This document shows positions 1 through 11,795 of a stretch of 64,000 nt of DNA, one piece after another. Under the pieces are notes generated by a model, which saw only the letters and a program-made list of their open reading frames with translations, had not been told where the DNA came from and searched no databases. Source of the DNA: Shinisaurus crocodilurus (taxonomy: Eukaryota; Chordata; Lepidosauria; Squamata; Shinisauridae); assembly GCA_021292165.1 (NCBI GenBank), contig CM037877.1, forward strand, positions 159,483,871-159,547,870, read 5' to 3'. The first letter of the stretch is position 1, and every line of letters starts with the position of its first letter. The position numbers and the translations under genes are program-made.

Positions 1-73
1 CAAGTGATGCAGAGGTTCATGGCTTGGCTCGCTGTTCCATTTTCATTGGTCATGGTTATGGCCTCAAACAAGT

Positions 74-462
74 TAGGGTGGCCACTTATGAACTGCCTCA
101 AAGGGGGAAATGCATCAACGAAAAAGAGGACACCGATTTGCATCGAATTTGCATATGCTAATTCATATGTATAGATGCAAATTTAGATGTTTATTTATTT
201 ATTTGTTTGTTTGTTTGTTTTATTTTGGTAATTTAAAGTCTCCCATAGTGTGGAAGACTGTGACCAGGTGACCTGCATGCCTGCCTGTCTAGTCCGCTGT
301 CCAGGTGCTAACTGTGGGCGGGCCACAGTTCTGATGGTTCCTTATCTTTAAACCAGATTTGGACAGAACAGCGCTTCAAATAGAAGACACCTTCAAATAG
401 AGGATGGACTTCCAGCAGCCTTTCAAATAGAGGACTGTAGAAGAGGACACATGTCCACCCTA
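74..462 (-). mobile_element. Tc1/mariner-like MITE, copy 1
   Basis: The element opens with TAGGGTGGCCAC and closes with GTCCACCCTA, so the ends are inverted and bounded by TA, as expected for Tc1/mariner-type elements. The interior has GAGGACA motifs near both ends and a TTTGCAT/ATGCAAAT-rich section. Related copies lie at 39395-39720, 44033-44400 and 55914-56200; this copy and the one at 55914 are in the opposite orientation to the other two. No transposase frame is present. The family name is inference; the inverted ends and the copies are seen directly. Confidence 0.6.
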
Positions 463-1689
463 AAACAAATTGAAATTCGAACTGATAAGGTTCATCTGCC
501 CAACTGCTTTTGAGGAGAATTATAGGTTGGGGACAACCTCAGGTGTCATCTCTGATTAACTATAATTCTCCACCATCTTCCTCATTGTCCTTTCCTTTTA
601 TGTTAAAAAAAATTACAGAAATACCTTGGATTGCAAGTAACTTGGTTTGAGAGCATTTTGCAAGACAAGCAAATTTTTAAATTTTATTTTTTTATTTTTT
701 TACTTGATATACAAGCGACGTCTTGCAATACAAGTACTGTAGTACGGCTTAAATTAAAAATCTCTGTACAAATTTTTTTGGGGGGATTTCGTTTTGATAT
801 AAGATTGTTTTGGATTACAAGCATGTTTCCGGAACAAATTATGCTCTCAGTCCAAGGCATGACTGTACCACAGAAACAAAGAGAAAGGGAATCTTGCAGC
901 ACTGTGATGGAACTCATTTCATTTGGCTATGGAGGGCAGAGTTGCCACTTAAATTCCAACCAAAGCAACATTCAAAAGAAATTTGGAGATTCCTGCTTAG
1001 GCAAAATGCTGGCAGAATTCTGAGAGCAGTGCAAAGAGCTAAGGTCAGACTAGCATAATTCCTGGTGGGGTTTCCATTATGAATGCCATTTAGACAGGGT
1101 GAGAGTGGGGAAGGTAGCCTGCAGCTTACCAGAAATAAAGAGGAGGAAAGAAGGCTCTCTCCTCACATGGTGTTAAATGCATAAAGGAAGAATAGGGATT
1201 CTGTATTTTAATACATCACTGGGTTGAAGGTTGTAATTGGTAGCATTTTTGTCTTTAATAGTGAATATTTGAGAAAGTTCTCCTTTCTCCAATATTTACC
1301 CACTATGGGGAATAATAAGATGCACATTTAGAGAAGAAAGTGAATGATTATCTGTCACACAGAATTAGGAATTACTGTGTTCAATTGTCTGAGTTAAATA
1401 TAATGCTCTGTTCAGTCTATGTCGGCATCAGTCAGGCTGCCTCCATTTCTAATGGTCCAGGCTGCTTGTTGGTACTGTTTGTTGGCATTTCCAGCCACAA
1501 GTAAATCATTTCAGATGTGCATTGCCCTGCTTGTTGGTTTCTGATATCTCCAGGCACTGGGAAAATCATCCCATATACATATTGTCCTGCTACAGCAAGT
1601 TTGAACTTGCTATGATCTCTTGTTTACCATGCTAAAACTGTTCCTGGACTATACCACTTAAATTGTAGGTGGGGACTCACATGATTGAA
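463..1689. other. Unassigned AT-rich stretch
   Basis: No recognisable gene or repeat boundary. The open frame at 631-1023 (130 codons) has no domain, no initiation context of note and a low-complexity T-rich start. It is most simply a chance frame. Confidence 0.5.

Positions 1690-1744
<55 letters not shown>
1690..1744. repeat. (ATT)n microsatellite
   Basis: Uninterrupted trinucleotide ATT array of about 18 units. A poly-isoleucine frame on the minus strand here is an artefact of the repeat. Confidence 0.95.
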
Positions 1745-2381
1745 TTCCCAGTACACAGAAAGGTAGCATGTCGGGAAAAGGGGCTGTAGCTCAGTTTTCT
1801 CCCTGACATCCTAGTTTTCTATGTGGAGCAATTTTAATCAATCAATTTATTTATTATCACGTAGCAGCATTCAGTCAGGTGAGCCCCTTGCACACGTTGA
1901 ATTGGCTGAGGTAAATGCAAGTTTACCACCTCAGTGAGAACTGGGCACTAGACATTAGCAGGAAGTGGTCTCCGAGCCTTCTTTCACCAAAAATTTCCTC
2001 ATGCAAGAAATAAAGTCAATGCCAAAATATAGAAATACTGTGTTCAGATGCTGGACTGGCACGGAATTAGGGCAAGGTGGGGTTCTGCGCCTTTTGGGGT
2101 CTGGGTAAACTGACCAGATTCCAAAATAAGGTGGAAACTATTGAAAATGACTCAGACTACTCTGAGGGCTGTGGGACCCAGCATGCCTCTGAGCTTGCTG
2201 CCCCTTCACATCAGCTCTTCATGCTGCTGTCACCCCTTGGACAACTCTGTGGAGATGAGGATGGCGTGGAGCGGGCTCAGATTGTGTAGCATGCATAGCC
2301 CAGCGCAGCACACTAAAAGGCCTCCGGGCCTCCACCTGCCTGAAGGTATCACTAAGAGTGCAAAGAGGTCTGGGGAGTACA

Positions 2382-2547
2382 GGCCTGTGGCTCACACTGG
2401 CTCAGCTTGTCTGAGCGTGGAAAGCTAAGCAGGGTCAGGCCTGGTTGTTACTTGGATGGGAGACCCCTCCTCTAGTTTCCTGCACTGAGCAGGGGGTTGG
2501 ACTCGATAGCCTTGTGGGCTCCTTCCAACTCTATGATCTATGAAATC
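2382..2547 (+). mobile_element. 5S rRNA-derived SINE with CR1-like tail, copy A
   Basis: The head carries the 5S rRNA internal promoter region: AGCTAAGCAGGGTC, then GGCCTGGTT and TACTTGGATGGGAGACC, nearly identical to vertebrate 5S rRNA. The body then changes to GGTTGGACTCGATAGCC and CCAACTCTATGATCTATGA, which match the usual 3' end of CR1 LINEs. 5S-derived SINEs are an established class (SINE3); a CR1-type tail implies mobilisation by CR1 machinery. Two further copies lie at 32999-33165 (same strand) and 24636-24808 (opposite strand). Confidence 0.85.
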
Positions 2548-2549
2548 TA

Positions 2550-4491
2550 GAGAAATCTCTATGAGACCAGGCCAATTAGTAACCATTCTGGGAAAACCGT
2601 GAAAACTAATAAAATTTTCTTGGATTAATTACTAATTGGATTTAGAGGAAGGACTACCCATCACTAGGAAGAAACATAAACCTGAGAGAACAGAAGGAGG
2701 CAGTTACATGCCAGATTTGTAAAGAGGTAAATGACATTCAGGTTGCATTTTTGCACCACTTACCAGGGAATAAACTCCATTAGGACTTATGTCTCAGTAG
2801 ATATGTGTAGGATTGTAATGGTGGTGGGCAGCCATCAGACCTGCAGGATCCCAAGATTCACTAACTGGAGCCTGGTGCGAAAAGACATACACTTAGAATC
2901 AAAGAATTCCGAGCCCGGGAATTTGAGTACCAGAACTGAATGCAGCTCACTGTCTTCCCACACAAAAATCCACTCCTGGCTACTCCAAGCTTTCTTCATT
3001 TCAGCAGTATAATTTTAAGTGTGAGTGTGTCGTTTTGTTGCTGCTGTTGTTAAATAATTGCAATCCAGAAATGCTTGCGGATCTACTGCAAATCACCCAG
3101 AGATCCACCTTCTGGTCACTCATTAATGTACTGAAGTAACTGGTGCAATTTGGTTTCCAGCAATCCCAGTTAATCTCTGGGAAGCCTCTAGAAACTTTGC
3201 ACTTTCTGATTCCCCCCCCTTCTCTATCTAACAAAGTCCCAAGCAATTATCCCTGTTCAGTGGCAGTTAATTTGTGAATAGAATATCAATATTTTATATG
3301 AGTATTAATGATGCTGATCATACCAGGGGTAGAAACACGATGCGTGACTTCTCTCCTCAATCCATAAAAAAGAGGCAATTCATTTTGGTTTCCTTCTCAA
3401 ATCCGAAGAAAACATATTAGAGCTTGAAGTATATTTAGCAAGTGTTTTCCTCTTTAAAGTGGATCGATTCATCACCACCTCTAACATGATGTTTACTGGG
3501 ATGGAAATACACTTTTTAAAATAAAAATCTTCACTGCCAGGTCCTAGCCGTCATAACATTACCTGCATTTAAAGAACTCTGCTCACTTCTTTCAAGGACT
3601 TTTCAAAAAATGTATTTCTTCTGATGCTGATTCTGTTCCTCCTTGCCATCTTGTTTCTGAATCACTCCACCATGTAATTGTATATTACTGAGATAAGTTG
3701 TGACTTGTTCCGACTTCAGTATATTTCTATTTCTATTTAATTAAATGGGGCTTAGCACAATGTTGAGAGGGGAGTCCATCTGCATGAAATAATGGAGGGG
3801 CAATGGCTTATTCTCTCTATCTTCCTATACTTGAACCATTCTCCCATAGCATCGCTGCCATATAAATAACCTACATGATACTGAAATCAGGTTTGCTCCA
3901 GGCTTTAGATTGGAAAGTCTTTAGGTCAGGAAGGCAGAAGTATAATATGAATCAAGGTGACAGGAATGGCTTTTGAATAATTTTGTTAATCAGACACCTT
4001 CAGCAACTCCAGTCTCGCTACCTGTTTACCAGGCAAGCTTCTACTAGATGGACAATTCTTTTTCTATTTTTCTTTTGTTTAATTGCTAGGTGAGTTTTAT
4101 TGAACTGAGCCTTAATTAGGGCAGCTGTGATTGTCTTGCATAATTAACTGGGCTTAATTTATAATTATTTTCTGATAGTTGAAATTGTTTTCCACATGTA
4201 GTGACACACAGTATTAATGGTAAAGCTACAACCTTTTGATTTCTGCATATTAATAAGTAAAGGTAGTGTGACCAGATGCATTGCTCTTGCTGAAAGATGC
4301 TGTTTTTGCTACCCAGGTCATAGAAGAACTTCGATGGATGCCAAGTATGGCAAGAAAATGTGGCTAATAGATGCCCTGTGTGTGTGTGTGTGTGTGTGTG
4401 TTGCATTTACTTCAATTCCTCTTTTGTGCAACTATTAAAAGTTCAGGAATCCTAACTTCCTTTGCCTATGTAGATACATTTCCTGCTCTCG

Positions 4492-4536
<45 letters not shown>

Positions 4537-5010
4537 GGATTGAGGAGGGGATCACAGTGGGATCACTGAAACTGAACTGGCTGTTGAATCCTTGTTCCTG
4601 GAGAGACAATAACTACCCCTTAAATATTCTTCAGCTTCATCTTTTTATGTAATCAATACATTAATCCAAGGCCTATGTGGCTGAAAGAAAGTATGTTGGG
4701 TTCTTTCTCCTTGTTGTTGTTTTTGTTGTTGCTATCCTTTAGAAGTGATCCAGGCACCCTATTTCTTGACTCTTTGGGCTTGCCATTTTGCCAAACTGGG
4801 TTTGTGTGTGTTAATTTTGAGCATATTGTGGTTGCTAAGCAACCCCAGGAGTTGTTCCTTAACTAATTGTGGGTGGCTGCTGTGCAGCTGGAACTGTTGG
4901 TGGTTGGAAGAAGGAAAAGGGAGAGATGAGCTGTGGGAGAAAGCAGGGCCGGTGACCAGAAGGAGTTGTAGAACCTGAGCCAGAAGGGAACCTCCCTTTG
5001 CTTGTTTTAA
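2550..5010. other. Gene-free stretch with two (GT)n arrays
   Basis: No gene recognised. It holds a short (GT)n array at 4377-4401 and a longer one at 4494-4531; the cysteine/valine-rich frames across them are repeat artefacts. An isolated CAGGGCCGG motif at about 4946 resembles a hAT terminus, but no partner end was found. Confidence 0.6.
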
Positions 5011-5012
5011 AC

Positions 5013-5290
5013 CTTACCCTTCATACAATACAATACAATACAATACAATACAAGTACAATACAATAAATGCAATATAACTTTCAACAACCATAAGACTAA
5101 AAGGCAGCAAGACCATATAACTGCCAAGCAGAACAGAAACAATAAAACTAATTTAAAATGCTTGGGTAAATCAAAATGTCTTGACCTGGAGCAGAAAAGA
5201 CTGTAGTGCTGGTGCCAGCTGAACATGCTTAGGGAAGGTGTTCCAAAGTTGAGGCACCACCACAGAAAAGGCTCCCTCCTCTGGTACATA
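5013..5290 (-). mobile_element. LINE 3' end, antisense, with (ACAAT)n tail
   Basis: On the minus strand this reads as the 3' part of an L2/CR1-like LINE (frame remnant for a truncated C-terminus, then a short untranslated region), ending in a pentanucleotide array at 5023-5066. The phrase around 5235-5275 about a gap between two conserved words (GTGTTCCAAAG and CCACCAC) recurs in reptile LINE 3' ends. Heavily mutated; no intact reading frame. Confidence 0.45.
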
Positions 5291-5976
5291 TGTAATGTAC
5301 TTCACCACTTGATGATACTTGGAGAAGGACCTCATCTGAAGATCTTAATGCATGGAGAAGATGGAATGGAAGGAGGCATTTGGATGGGTGCTGGGGCAAG
5401 TGGGGAGTGATTGGCGTGGAGGGGGTATTGTGAGGAATTGGGGTGGTGCTTTGGTGAGAGTGGGGTAATTGTGGGATGGCCCTCAGTCACAAGATTTGTG
5501 GGAGATGATGCACAACTGACTTGTGCCTTTGCTTCTTAAGCCACTCTATATTTCTTCGTGGCTGGGGTTTCCAACATGGTCCCACCATCAAGCCTTTTGC
5601 CTGCCTCCTGATTTTGATGTTAAGATTTTTAAAACTATTTTTTTTTTAACTGGGAGGTTGGCTGGCTTGCTGCGAAGCAAAGAGCTGCCCTCTTAAAGCA
5701 TCATCTTTATTTGGCTTCAATAGAATGCTTTTGTGTTTTGGAGCTCAGACCGAACCTATGCCTTGTACTTGAGCAACTACTTTTCTTTTAGTCTCGTCTT
5801 TAGTATGCCTTCTGTGAATAAGTGTTTTGTGACCAGCCATGCCCACCATGGCAGCCATTTTATGAAGGTATGGCAAGGTACCCCAGCAGCCATTTTGTGA
5901 GAGTACCCACAATACTCTCTCAAAATTCCAAATGTGTCCACTGACCAAAAAAGTTTCAGGGGCCTGTGCTCTATAG

Positions 5977-6107
5977 CAGTGTTCTCCAACCTTGGGTCCC
6001 CAGATGTTTTTGGTCTACAACTCCCAGCGTGCCCCAGGTATGCTGGCTGGGGCATGCTGGGAGTTGTAGGCCAAAAACATCTGGGGACCCAAGGTTGGAG
6101 AACAGTG
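5977..6107. mobile_element. Palindromic hAT MITE, CAGTGTTCTCC type
   Basis: The two halves are inverted copies of each other: TCTCCAACCTTGGGTCCCC on the left is mirrored by its reverse complement on the right. The flanks carry an exact 8-bp target duplication CTCTATAG (5969-5976 and 6108-6115), the hallmark of hAT transposition. Non-autonomous and about 131 bp. It belongs with 12232-12367 and 34991-35126, and with half-copies at 7854-7931 and 26104-26175. Confidence 0.85.
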
Positions 6108-6115
6108 CTCTATAG

Positions 6116-8337
6116 AACTGCATCTGTGTGTGAATATGGAGATCTTGAGGAAGCATGGCTAGCCCAACTCAGTTGCTAGCAGCCACAGGTGGCAATGGCA
6201 AATGACTCAGGCAGAAGGTCACAGGGTGTGTCTACCCACCCACCCCATGCCAAAATTGAATAAACACTGCCCTAGAGATTCTTGGATACTTTGTTCCCAA
6301 AACATAAGGAGTTGCAGGTGAGAGTAGGATGAAGAAAGAAGCTATGAACAGCTTCTGTAAAATGTTGTTTTACAAAGTGCCAAGTGCAATACAAGAGTTC
6401 TGTCCCTTCGGGAGAAATTGCATTGCACCAGTTTAGCAATTATTTTAAGCGTTTATTCTCAGCTACCAGCCTTGAGGGTGTGATTTTGCTTTTGTCAGCT
6501 ATTTCTAATTTTTATTTTATTTCATTTTATTTTTTGTTAATCTTGCTCATTTCTACCTGATAGTTCAGAACCATTAGTGGAGCCTGGGATCTCACAAATG
6601 CCAAGCCCAATATATTTTAGGAAAATATTAACTCAGCAACAACATATTAGATTCAGGAAGTGAACACTTTTCCCATAAGCATTTATTATCCACCCTCCCC
6701 CCCCAGGTGGTTCTGGAATAAAATGTTCACCTTTCCTCGATTTGAGATTATAAAAGTGTTTAATTTATTTTAATCACTGTTTAAGTAACTTGAATTTTCC
6801 TTAAATGCTAGTCAATAAGAAGATTAAAACATAAATGCCAGTAAATGTGCTCTAAATATCAGGCTGGCTGACATATTTCCCAGGTCCTGGATCCTCTTAA
6901 CCATAATCTCCTATTGAAAGCAGAGAAGAAATGTCATCCATATGAACATCTCATGAATTTAAGCTCTGATTAGGCAAGGAATTATGTACAGTAGCTTTAG
7001 AATTCTGATAATTAAAAAGGAAACACAAGATCCTTTTAGTTCTGACATTTAAAAACCTAATAATGGTAAGGAAAGGTTTTTGGCATTTCAAGACCTCACT
7101 TTAAGAGCTACACTAGGTAACCTTATTTGAATTATAGGGGCTTTTAAACACCAATTTAAATTCAATCCATCTGTTATTTGAAAGCAATAATGATGACTGG
7201 CTTGACATTACCTGGATTTCAAGCCTTACTCCATGCTAGTGAGAGGATAAACAAAGATGATTAACAACCCTAACCTATATTTTTATACCACTTTACAACA
7301 TGGGCGATTAAGTGTCAATTGATTTAGTTTGTACAATACACCCATGAGGAAAATGTTCCCAGATCCATTTTACAGATGAAAAAGTGAAGGTTTATCATAA
7401 GGACGAGAGAACCAGGGAAGCCTGAGCTTGTCGAAATCCTCCAAACTTCACTTCAAAGTTTGGTTCAGCTCGCTCACGTTCTCGTTTTCAGCCTGGTTTT
7501 TTGGGTGTATTCAAACTGGAAAAATTCACATTTTTCAGAAGAGTGCCCTTTCCTCCCATTGACTAAAGTGTGAACATGCAGATTTTAAAACATGTGCATT
7601 TTTAAAAGTGCACCTTTTAAAAAGTGCACATTTTCCAGAAGCGAACGCACGTTGGGGAATTTGCAATCATTTTCAGAGAATATGCACTCCTGTTCATGTC
7701 CGTGTTTGGGGTTGTGAATAGGGCTTTTTAAATTGATTTGTGAATGGAAATGAAATTCTTGTACATCCCTAGCGGCAGAAAATAAAAATAATTTGAAGGC
7801 TGCAAACCTGGGAGAGTTTCTAAGGGCCAAAGTATGTTTTGGAGCTCCCCTTTCGAGGAGCATAGCTGGCTGGGGCATGCTGGGAGTTGTAGGCCAAAAA
7901 CATCTGGGGACCCCAGGTTGGAGAACACTGTTATACAATGTAAATGCTAAATGTAATGATATATAATTAAGAATGTAAAAATGTCAATAAACAGAATGTG
8001 GTAATTGTATTAAAGGGAAGACACAATCAGGTTCACAATGAATTCTGGGTAAATGGTATAAAATGATTTGTGTGTGTCAAGCTGTCCTGGATAACATCCA
8101 AGAGAATCTTGAAGTTAAAGCCCATTGCTCAAGGCCAAGAAATTATTTGAAGAATGAAGAACTGTGAGATTTAATAGCCAGTGTTAAAGGTTATTTAAAA
8201 AGTTCTAGAAAGTTATTTTTATCCAAGGATGAAAACTGTATTTGAAGCTTTTTAGTTATCAAATATAAGCAGACAATATTGCATATTGTATGAAGCAACG
8301 ACAAGATATATATATCTGTCTAGAAAGATTAGTATAC
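6116..8337. other. Gene-free stretch
   Basis: AT-rich unique-looking sequence without a recognisable gene. A truncated right half of the CAGTGTTCTCC hAT MITE lies at 7854-7931 and explains the minus-strand frames there. Confidence 0.55.
7854..7931. mobile_element. Truncated hAT MITE (right half)
   Basis: Contains the inner GCATGCTGGGAGTTGTAG and the outer end ACCCCAGGTTGGAGAACACTG, matching the right arm of the element at 5977-6107. The left arm is missing, so this is a half-palindrome left by truncation. Confidence 0.75.
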
Positions 8338-8340
8338 TTA

Positions 8341-8857
8341 CAGAGCAATCCTATGGTCCCGGGGAGCGTGTCCCAAGGACCATAGCATATGGCAGCTCCC
8401 TCCTCCTGAGGCCATACAGTTCTTTGACCTCAGGAGGGGGAATCCAAGGTTGGAACATCCCCCCCCACTCCAACCCCATGCCCCTGCAGCCACCGTGGAA
8501 AGCAGCCCAGTGCCTGCTCTTCCGAGGTTGCAACAGTGACATCGGAAGAGCTTTGGGAGAGGAAAAAGGGGGTGGGATGGTGGGCAAGGGGGGGAGGAGG
8601 AGAGGCCAGGATCCACAGGTTCCTAAAGCTCTCTGTCATCCACCCCCACCCACAACACATGGTAGGAAAGCTAAAAGAGCCAAGGGGGCTCCTCAAGCAG
8701 AAACTGTAAAGGAAAGGAGGAATGGGAGGCATTTTTTTGCCTCCATCTCTTCCTATCCTGCCTCACTCCTGCCAGTAGGGCAGTGAATAGACAGAGGGCT
8801 CTGATCTCGCAGAGCCCTCTGTCTATCGAAAGGCAATCCCTTAGGATTGTGCTCTTG
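8341..8857. mobile_element. Non-autonomous DNA element with GC-rich interior
   Basis: The left end CAGAGCAATCCTATGG is inverted, imperfectly, at the right end (TTAGGATTGTGCTCTTG). Inside are further inverted segments, including a perfect 17-bp hairpin at 8787-8803/8810-8826. The 166-codon open frame from 8286 runs through this element and past its left edge; it has no domain and a proline/glycine bias that follows the GC-rich sequence. I treat it as non-coding. The superfamily is uncertain; the ends resemble the TTA-type MITEs elsewhere in the window. Confidence 0.5.
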
Positions 8858-8970
8858 GTAAGTCTTGAGCAAGGCGTAACATTTTAGAGATCTGATTTGA
8901 GATTAATCTAGCTTGAAAGATAGGTGTGTGAGCCTTTTCTTGTTTGTTTCTAATTTTTTTCGGGATGTTC

Positions 8971-9060
8971 AGTGGGGAGGCCAGTGACTCCTAGTTCGGT
9001 GGGACTCCTTTGCTCCTTCATAGGAGCTATCCAGGGTGCTCCATGGTGGTGAACCTATTT
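8971..9060. mobile_element. Palindromic MITE, left part (split by an LTR)
   Basis: Begins CAGTGGGGAGGCCAGTG and runs to GGTGAACCTATTT. The matching right part resumes at 10589 with GGGGGATGGAGTTCAGC and ends near 10700 with CACCAGTCTCCCCTGG. Joined across the insertion, the two parts align with the intact element at 32706-32905. Confidence 0.7.
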
Positions 9061-9529
9061 GGGGGTGTGAAGAATTGAGGCCTACACAGGCTTGAGTTAG
9101 TTTGAAGCCTGTAGGCCCAAACATCTCCTGATGGGACGGGGGCATTCATGAGTTTCATTTTCTCTTTTTGGAGTTAAAGTTTCCTTTTCATTGAGAGAAG
9201 TCACCTTTCCCCCTTAATAGAGTTAGGTTTCGTTTCCCCAGTTTGAGGACACCTGATTGTAGCCTCCTATAGTGAGAGTATATATAAAGGGGAGACAGAA
9301 GCAGCAGAGGTAGAGAGTGAAATTGGAGAGAGAGAGCAGAAAAACTGCAGGCACCACGAAGCAGAGATAAAGAAGCACAGTCTGAATATCACTGAAGAAT
9401 GCAGAACAGCCAGGGCTAGGCTGAGAAGGAATCTCTATTAAGGTTACAGGTGAAAGAGTAGCTAGGTTAGAGAGAACTGCGTTGTTGTTGTTGTTGTTAT
9501 TATTATTATTATTTATTTATTTCCATTAT

Positions 9530-9818
9530 GGGCCAGTGTGGCATAGTGGTTAGAGTAGTGGTTAGAGTGTTAGTGGTTAGAGTGCTGGACTGGGACTCGG
9601 GAGATCCGGGTTCTAGTTCCCGCTCGGCCATGAAACTCACTGGGTGACTTTGGGCCAGTCACTGACTCTCAGCCTAACCTACCTCACAGGGTTGTTGTGA
9701 GGATAAAATGGAGAGGAGGAGGAGGATTATGTAAGCCGCCTTGGGTTCCTTGCAGGAAAGAAGGCGGGGTATAAATATAATAAATAAATAAATTAAATTA
9801 AATAAATAAATAAATAAA
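9530..9818 (+). mobile_element. tRNA-derived SINE, copy 1
   Basis: Head GGGCCAGTGTGGCATAGTGG with a B-box-like GGGTTCTAGTTCCC. The body has CACTGGGTGACTTTGGGCC and CTCACAGGGTTGTTGTGAGG, and the tail is GGGGTATAAATA followed by AAAT repeats. This is a common squamate tRNA-related SINE. The promoter A-box region is unusual: AGTGGTTAGAGT is repeated three times in tandem. It lies inside the solo LTR. Confidence 0.9.
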
Positions 9819-10053
9819 ACACTGGAGCCAGCAGCCTACACTGATGCTAGGGAAATTGCTTGCAAGAAATGTGTCTGTTGGGCAAAATTGCACCCAAAAC
9901 TGCATGTAATCGAAGAAACGGCCACAAAATTGGGTACAAATCTTCATGCAAACTTTTCTTTTCTTTTATTTTTAACAGTCCTCAAAGTTCAAGACAAATC
10001 AAACTTAAGATTGGGAAAAGTCTCAAATTTGGGATGAACTGAATCAAAGATAT

Positions 10054-10305
10054 GGGCCAGTGTGGCGTAGTGGTTAGAGTGTTAGTGGTGAGAGTGTTGG
10101 ACTGGGACTCAGGAGATTCGGGTTCTAGTCCCTGCTCGGCCATGAAACTCACTGGGTGACTTTGGGCCAGTCACTGACTCTCAGCCTAACCTACCTCACA
10201 GGGTTGTTGTGAGGATAAAATGGAGAGGAGGAGGACTATGTAAGCCACCTTGGGTTCCTTGCAGGAAAAAAGGTGGGGTATAAATATAATAAATAAATAA
10301 ATTAT
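10054..10305 (+). mobile_element. tRNA-derived SINE, copy 2
   Basis: Very similar to the copy 235 bp upstream, with the same order of head, body and AAAT tail. It also has a duplicated AGTGG(T/A)(T/G)AGAGTGTT segment next to the A box, so the duplication marks a subfamily and not a single mutation. It lies in the same solo LTR. Confidence 0.9.
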
Positions 10306-10588
10306 ACATGCTTTTTGTAATCTTACAGCTCTATTTGTGTAATTACCTTAAGTTATTGTGAATCTACTATACCAAAATTTACTAAAGTAAACAGTTATTG
10401 TTAATATTCAGTTGTTGGAGTGTATTTTGCACCACGCCTAAAGCCTAATCCCACGTTACTGGGAAGAGAAGCTAAAAGGCAGAGAATTGGCATCCTGATA
10501 AAGGAGGGGCTCTTATGACCCTCCTCTTAAGAGACAGATATCTTTAAGGAGCTGATCAAGGTGTCCTGGTACAGGTGGAACCTCGACA

Positions 10589-10700
10589 GGGGGATGGAGT
10601 TCAGCACCATGGATAGCTCCTATGAAGGTCCAAATAAAAGCCACAAAACTGCCATGGAAAAGGAGCCCCAATGAAATAGGAGTCACCAGTCTCCCCTGGT
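10589..10700. mobile_element. Palindromic MITE, right part
   Basis: Continues the element begun at 8971: GGAGTTCAGCACCATGGATAG is the inverted copy of GAGCTATCC...GGTGCTCCATGG on the left. It ends in CACCAGTCTCCCCTGG. The GGGGG duplication at its start belongs to the LTR insertion. Confidence 0.7.
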
Positions 10701-11354
10701 AACAACAGGATAATTAAGACTGAGTGTCCTAATTTTGATTACATCCAACAGCAGACCTTTAAGCTATGCAGACCTTTAAACTCTTTCCCCATCCACTGAA
10801 ACCTACCCCTCAAATCTGAAATCAACTCTATGATCTATGAAATCTATCTGAATTGCTTTCTTGCCACACCAGACATTGATGTCTAAAAGCCATTTTGAAT
10901 GCTGTCTGCTGGTATATGGAAAGTCTCACCCAGGAGCAAAGGGATGGCTCTTCGGATACCTTCTGGCAGCATGTTCTACAATTTTTTTTAAGGAGGAGAA
11001 CAGCTGCGTTCATCTTGGGTGAGTCATGTTGGAATTAGAGCTTTTATGAGAAGGGAGGTTTCAGTTTTAAACTTTGATCTGTAGATGAATTTCTTGTTGC
11101 CTTTCCAAAGAAACGAATGACCCAGTTCTTTCCTGCCACTCATTCGGGCACCAATATTTGAAACCACTGACCACGCTTGAACTAAGTGACCATATGCCAT
11201 TGGGTTCTTAAACTGAGAAGAATGTGCTTAAAATGTTGACTTATGCTACCAAAGTGCCTTCCCATGTATAGTGTGTATTCATCCATTTGGGAATTGTGCA
11301 TCATGCCCCCTTGATTCATAGATTACTTAAGCCAGAATACTGGGATCCAAAGGC

Positions 11355-11795
11355 CAAGCTTTAGATTTGATTTATATCCTGCCCTTCAACGGGTTATTAC
11401 AATAAAAGTTGAAATTACAATAAAAACATTGAAACAAAAACATTAAAATAAATGCCATCTGATAAAAGAGCAGTATAATGGCATCAGAGGAATTAAAAAC
11501 AAACACCAAAACCAATTGAAAGCAATGTATGGAGGATTAAAAAGCCTGGGAAATAGAAAAATGTCTTTGCCTGGCACCAAAGACATCAAGGTAGGTGCAA
11601 GCGACCCTCTCTGCAGAGTACATTCTGCAGTCAAGGTGCCACCACCAAGTAGGCCCTTTCTCTTGTATCCACTCGCCACACCTCTGTTGGTGGAGATACC
11701 CAAAGAAGACGCTGTATTGAAGATGCCACAGTACATTCTCCACACTTCAATGACAAAAAGAGGGCTTAAGTTGGCCACTTCTGTTTTGAAGAAAA
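11355..11795 (-). mobile_element. Antisense LINE 3' region
   Basis: On the minus strand this resembles the C-terminal end and 3' tail of an L2-like LINE; TTTATATCCTGCCCTTCAA at the left is a typical tail phrase in antisense. The overlapping minus-strand frames are scattered and interrupted, and the degree of decay is high. The subfamily is not settled. Confidence 0.4.

Larger units (their letters stand above)
9066..10588 (+). mobile_element. Solo LTR (endogenous retrovirus type) carrying two SINEs
   Basis: Starts with TG and ends with CA. It is flanked by an exact 5-bp duplication GGGGG (9061-9065, 10589-10593) and interrupts a palindromic MITE at a point where the two halves join cleanly. 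A TATA box (TATATAAAGG) lies near 9276, as expected at the U3/R boundary. Two SINE copies are inserted inside, so the LTR itself is about 1 kb. No gag, pol or env sequence is present, so this is a solo LTR left by recombination. Confidence 0.7.

Noticed and set aside
2395..2470. Possible 5S rRNA gene
   Set aside because: Only the internal promoter part matches; the 3' third is replaced by a CR1-like tail, and the same chimera occurs three times.
4116..4652. Cys/Val- and His/Thr-rich frames
   Set aside because: Artefacts of the two (GT)n microsatellites.
4944..4960. Isolated CAGGGCCGG as a fourth hAT terminus
   Set aside because: No inverted partner end or matching octamer was found on either side.
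8286..8786. 166-codon plus-strand frame, the longest in the window
   Set aside because: It begins outside and runs through a non-autonomous element with inverted ends; four overlapping minus-strand frames are equally open. No domain is visible and composition follows GC content.
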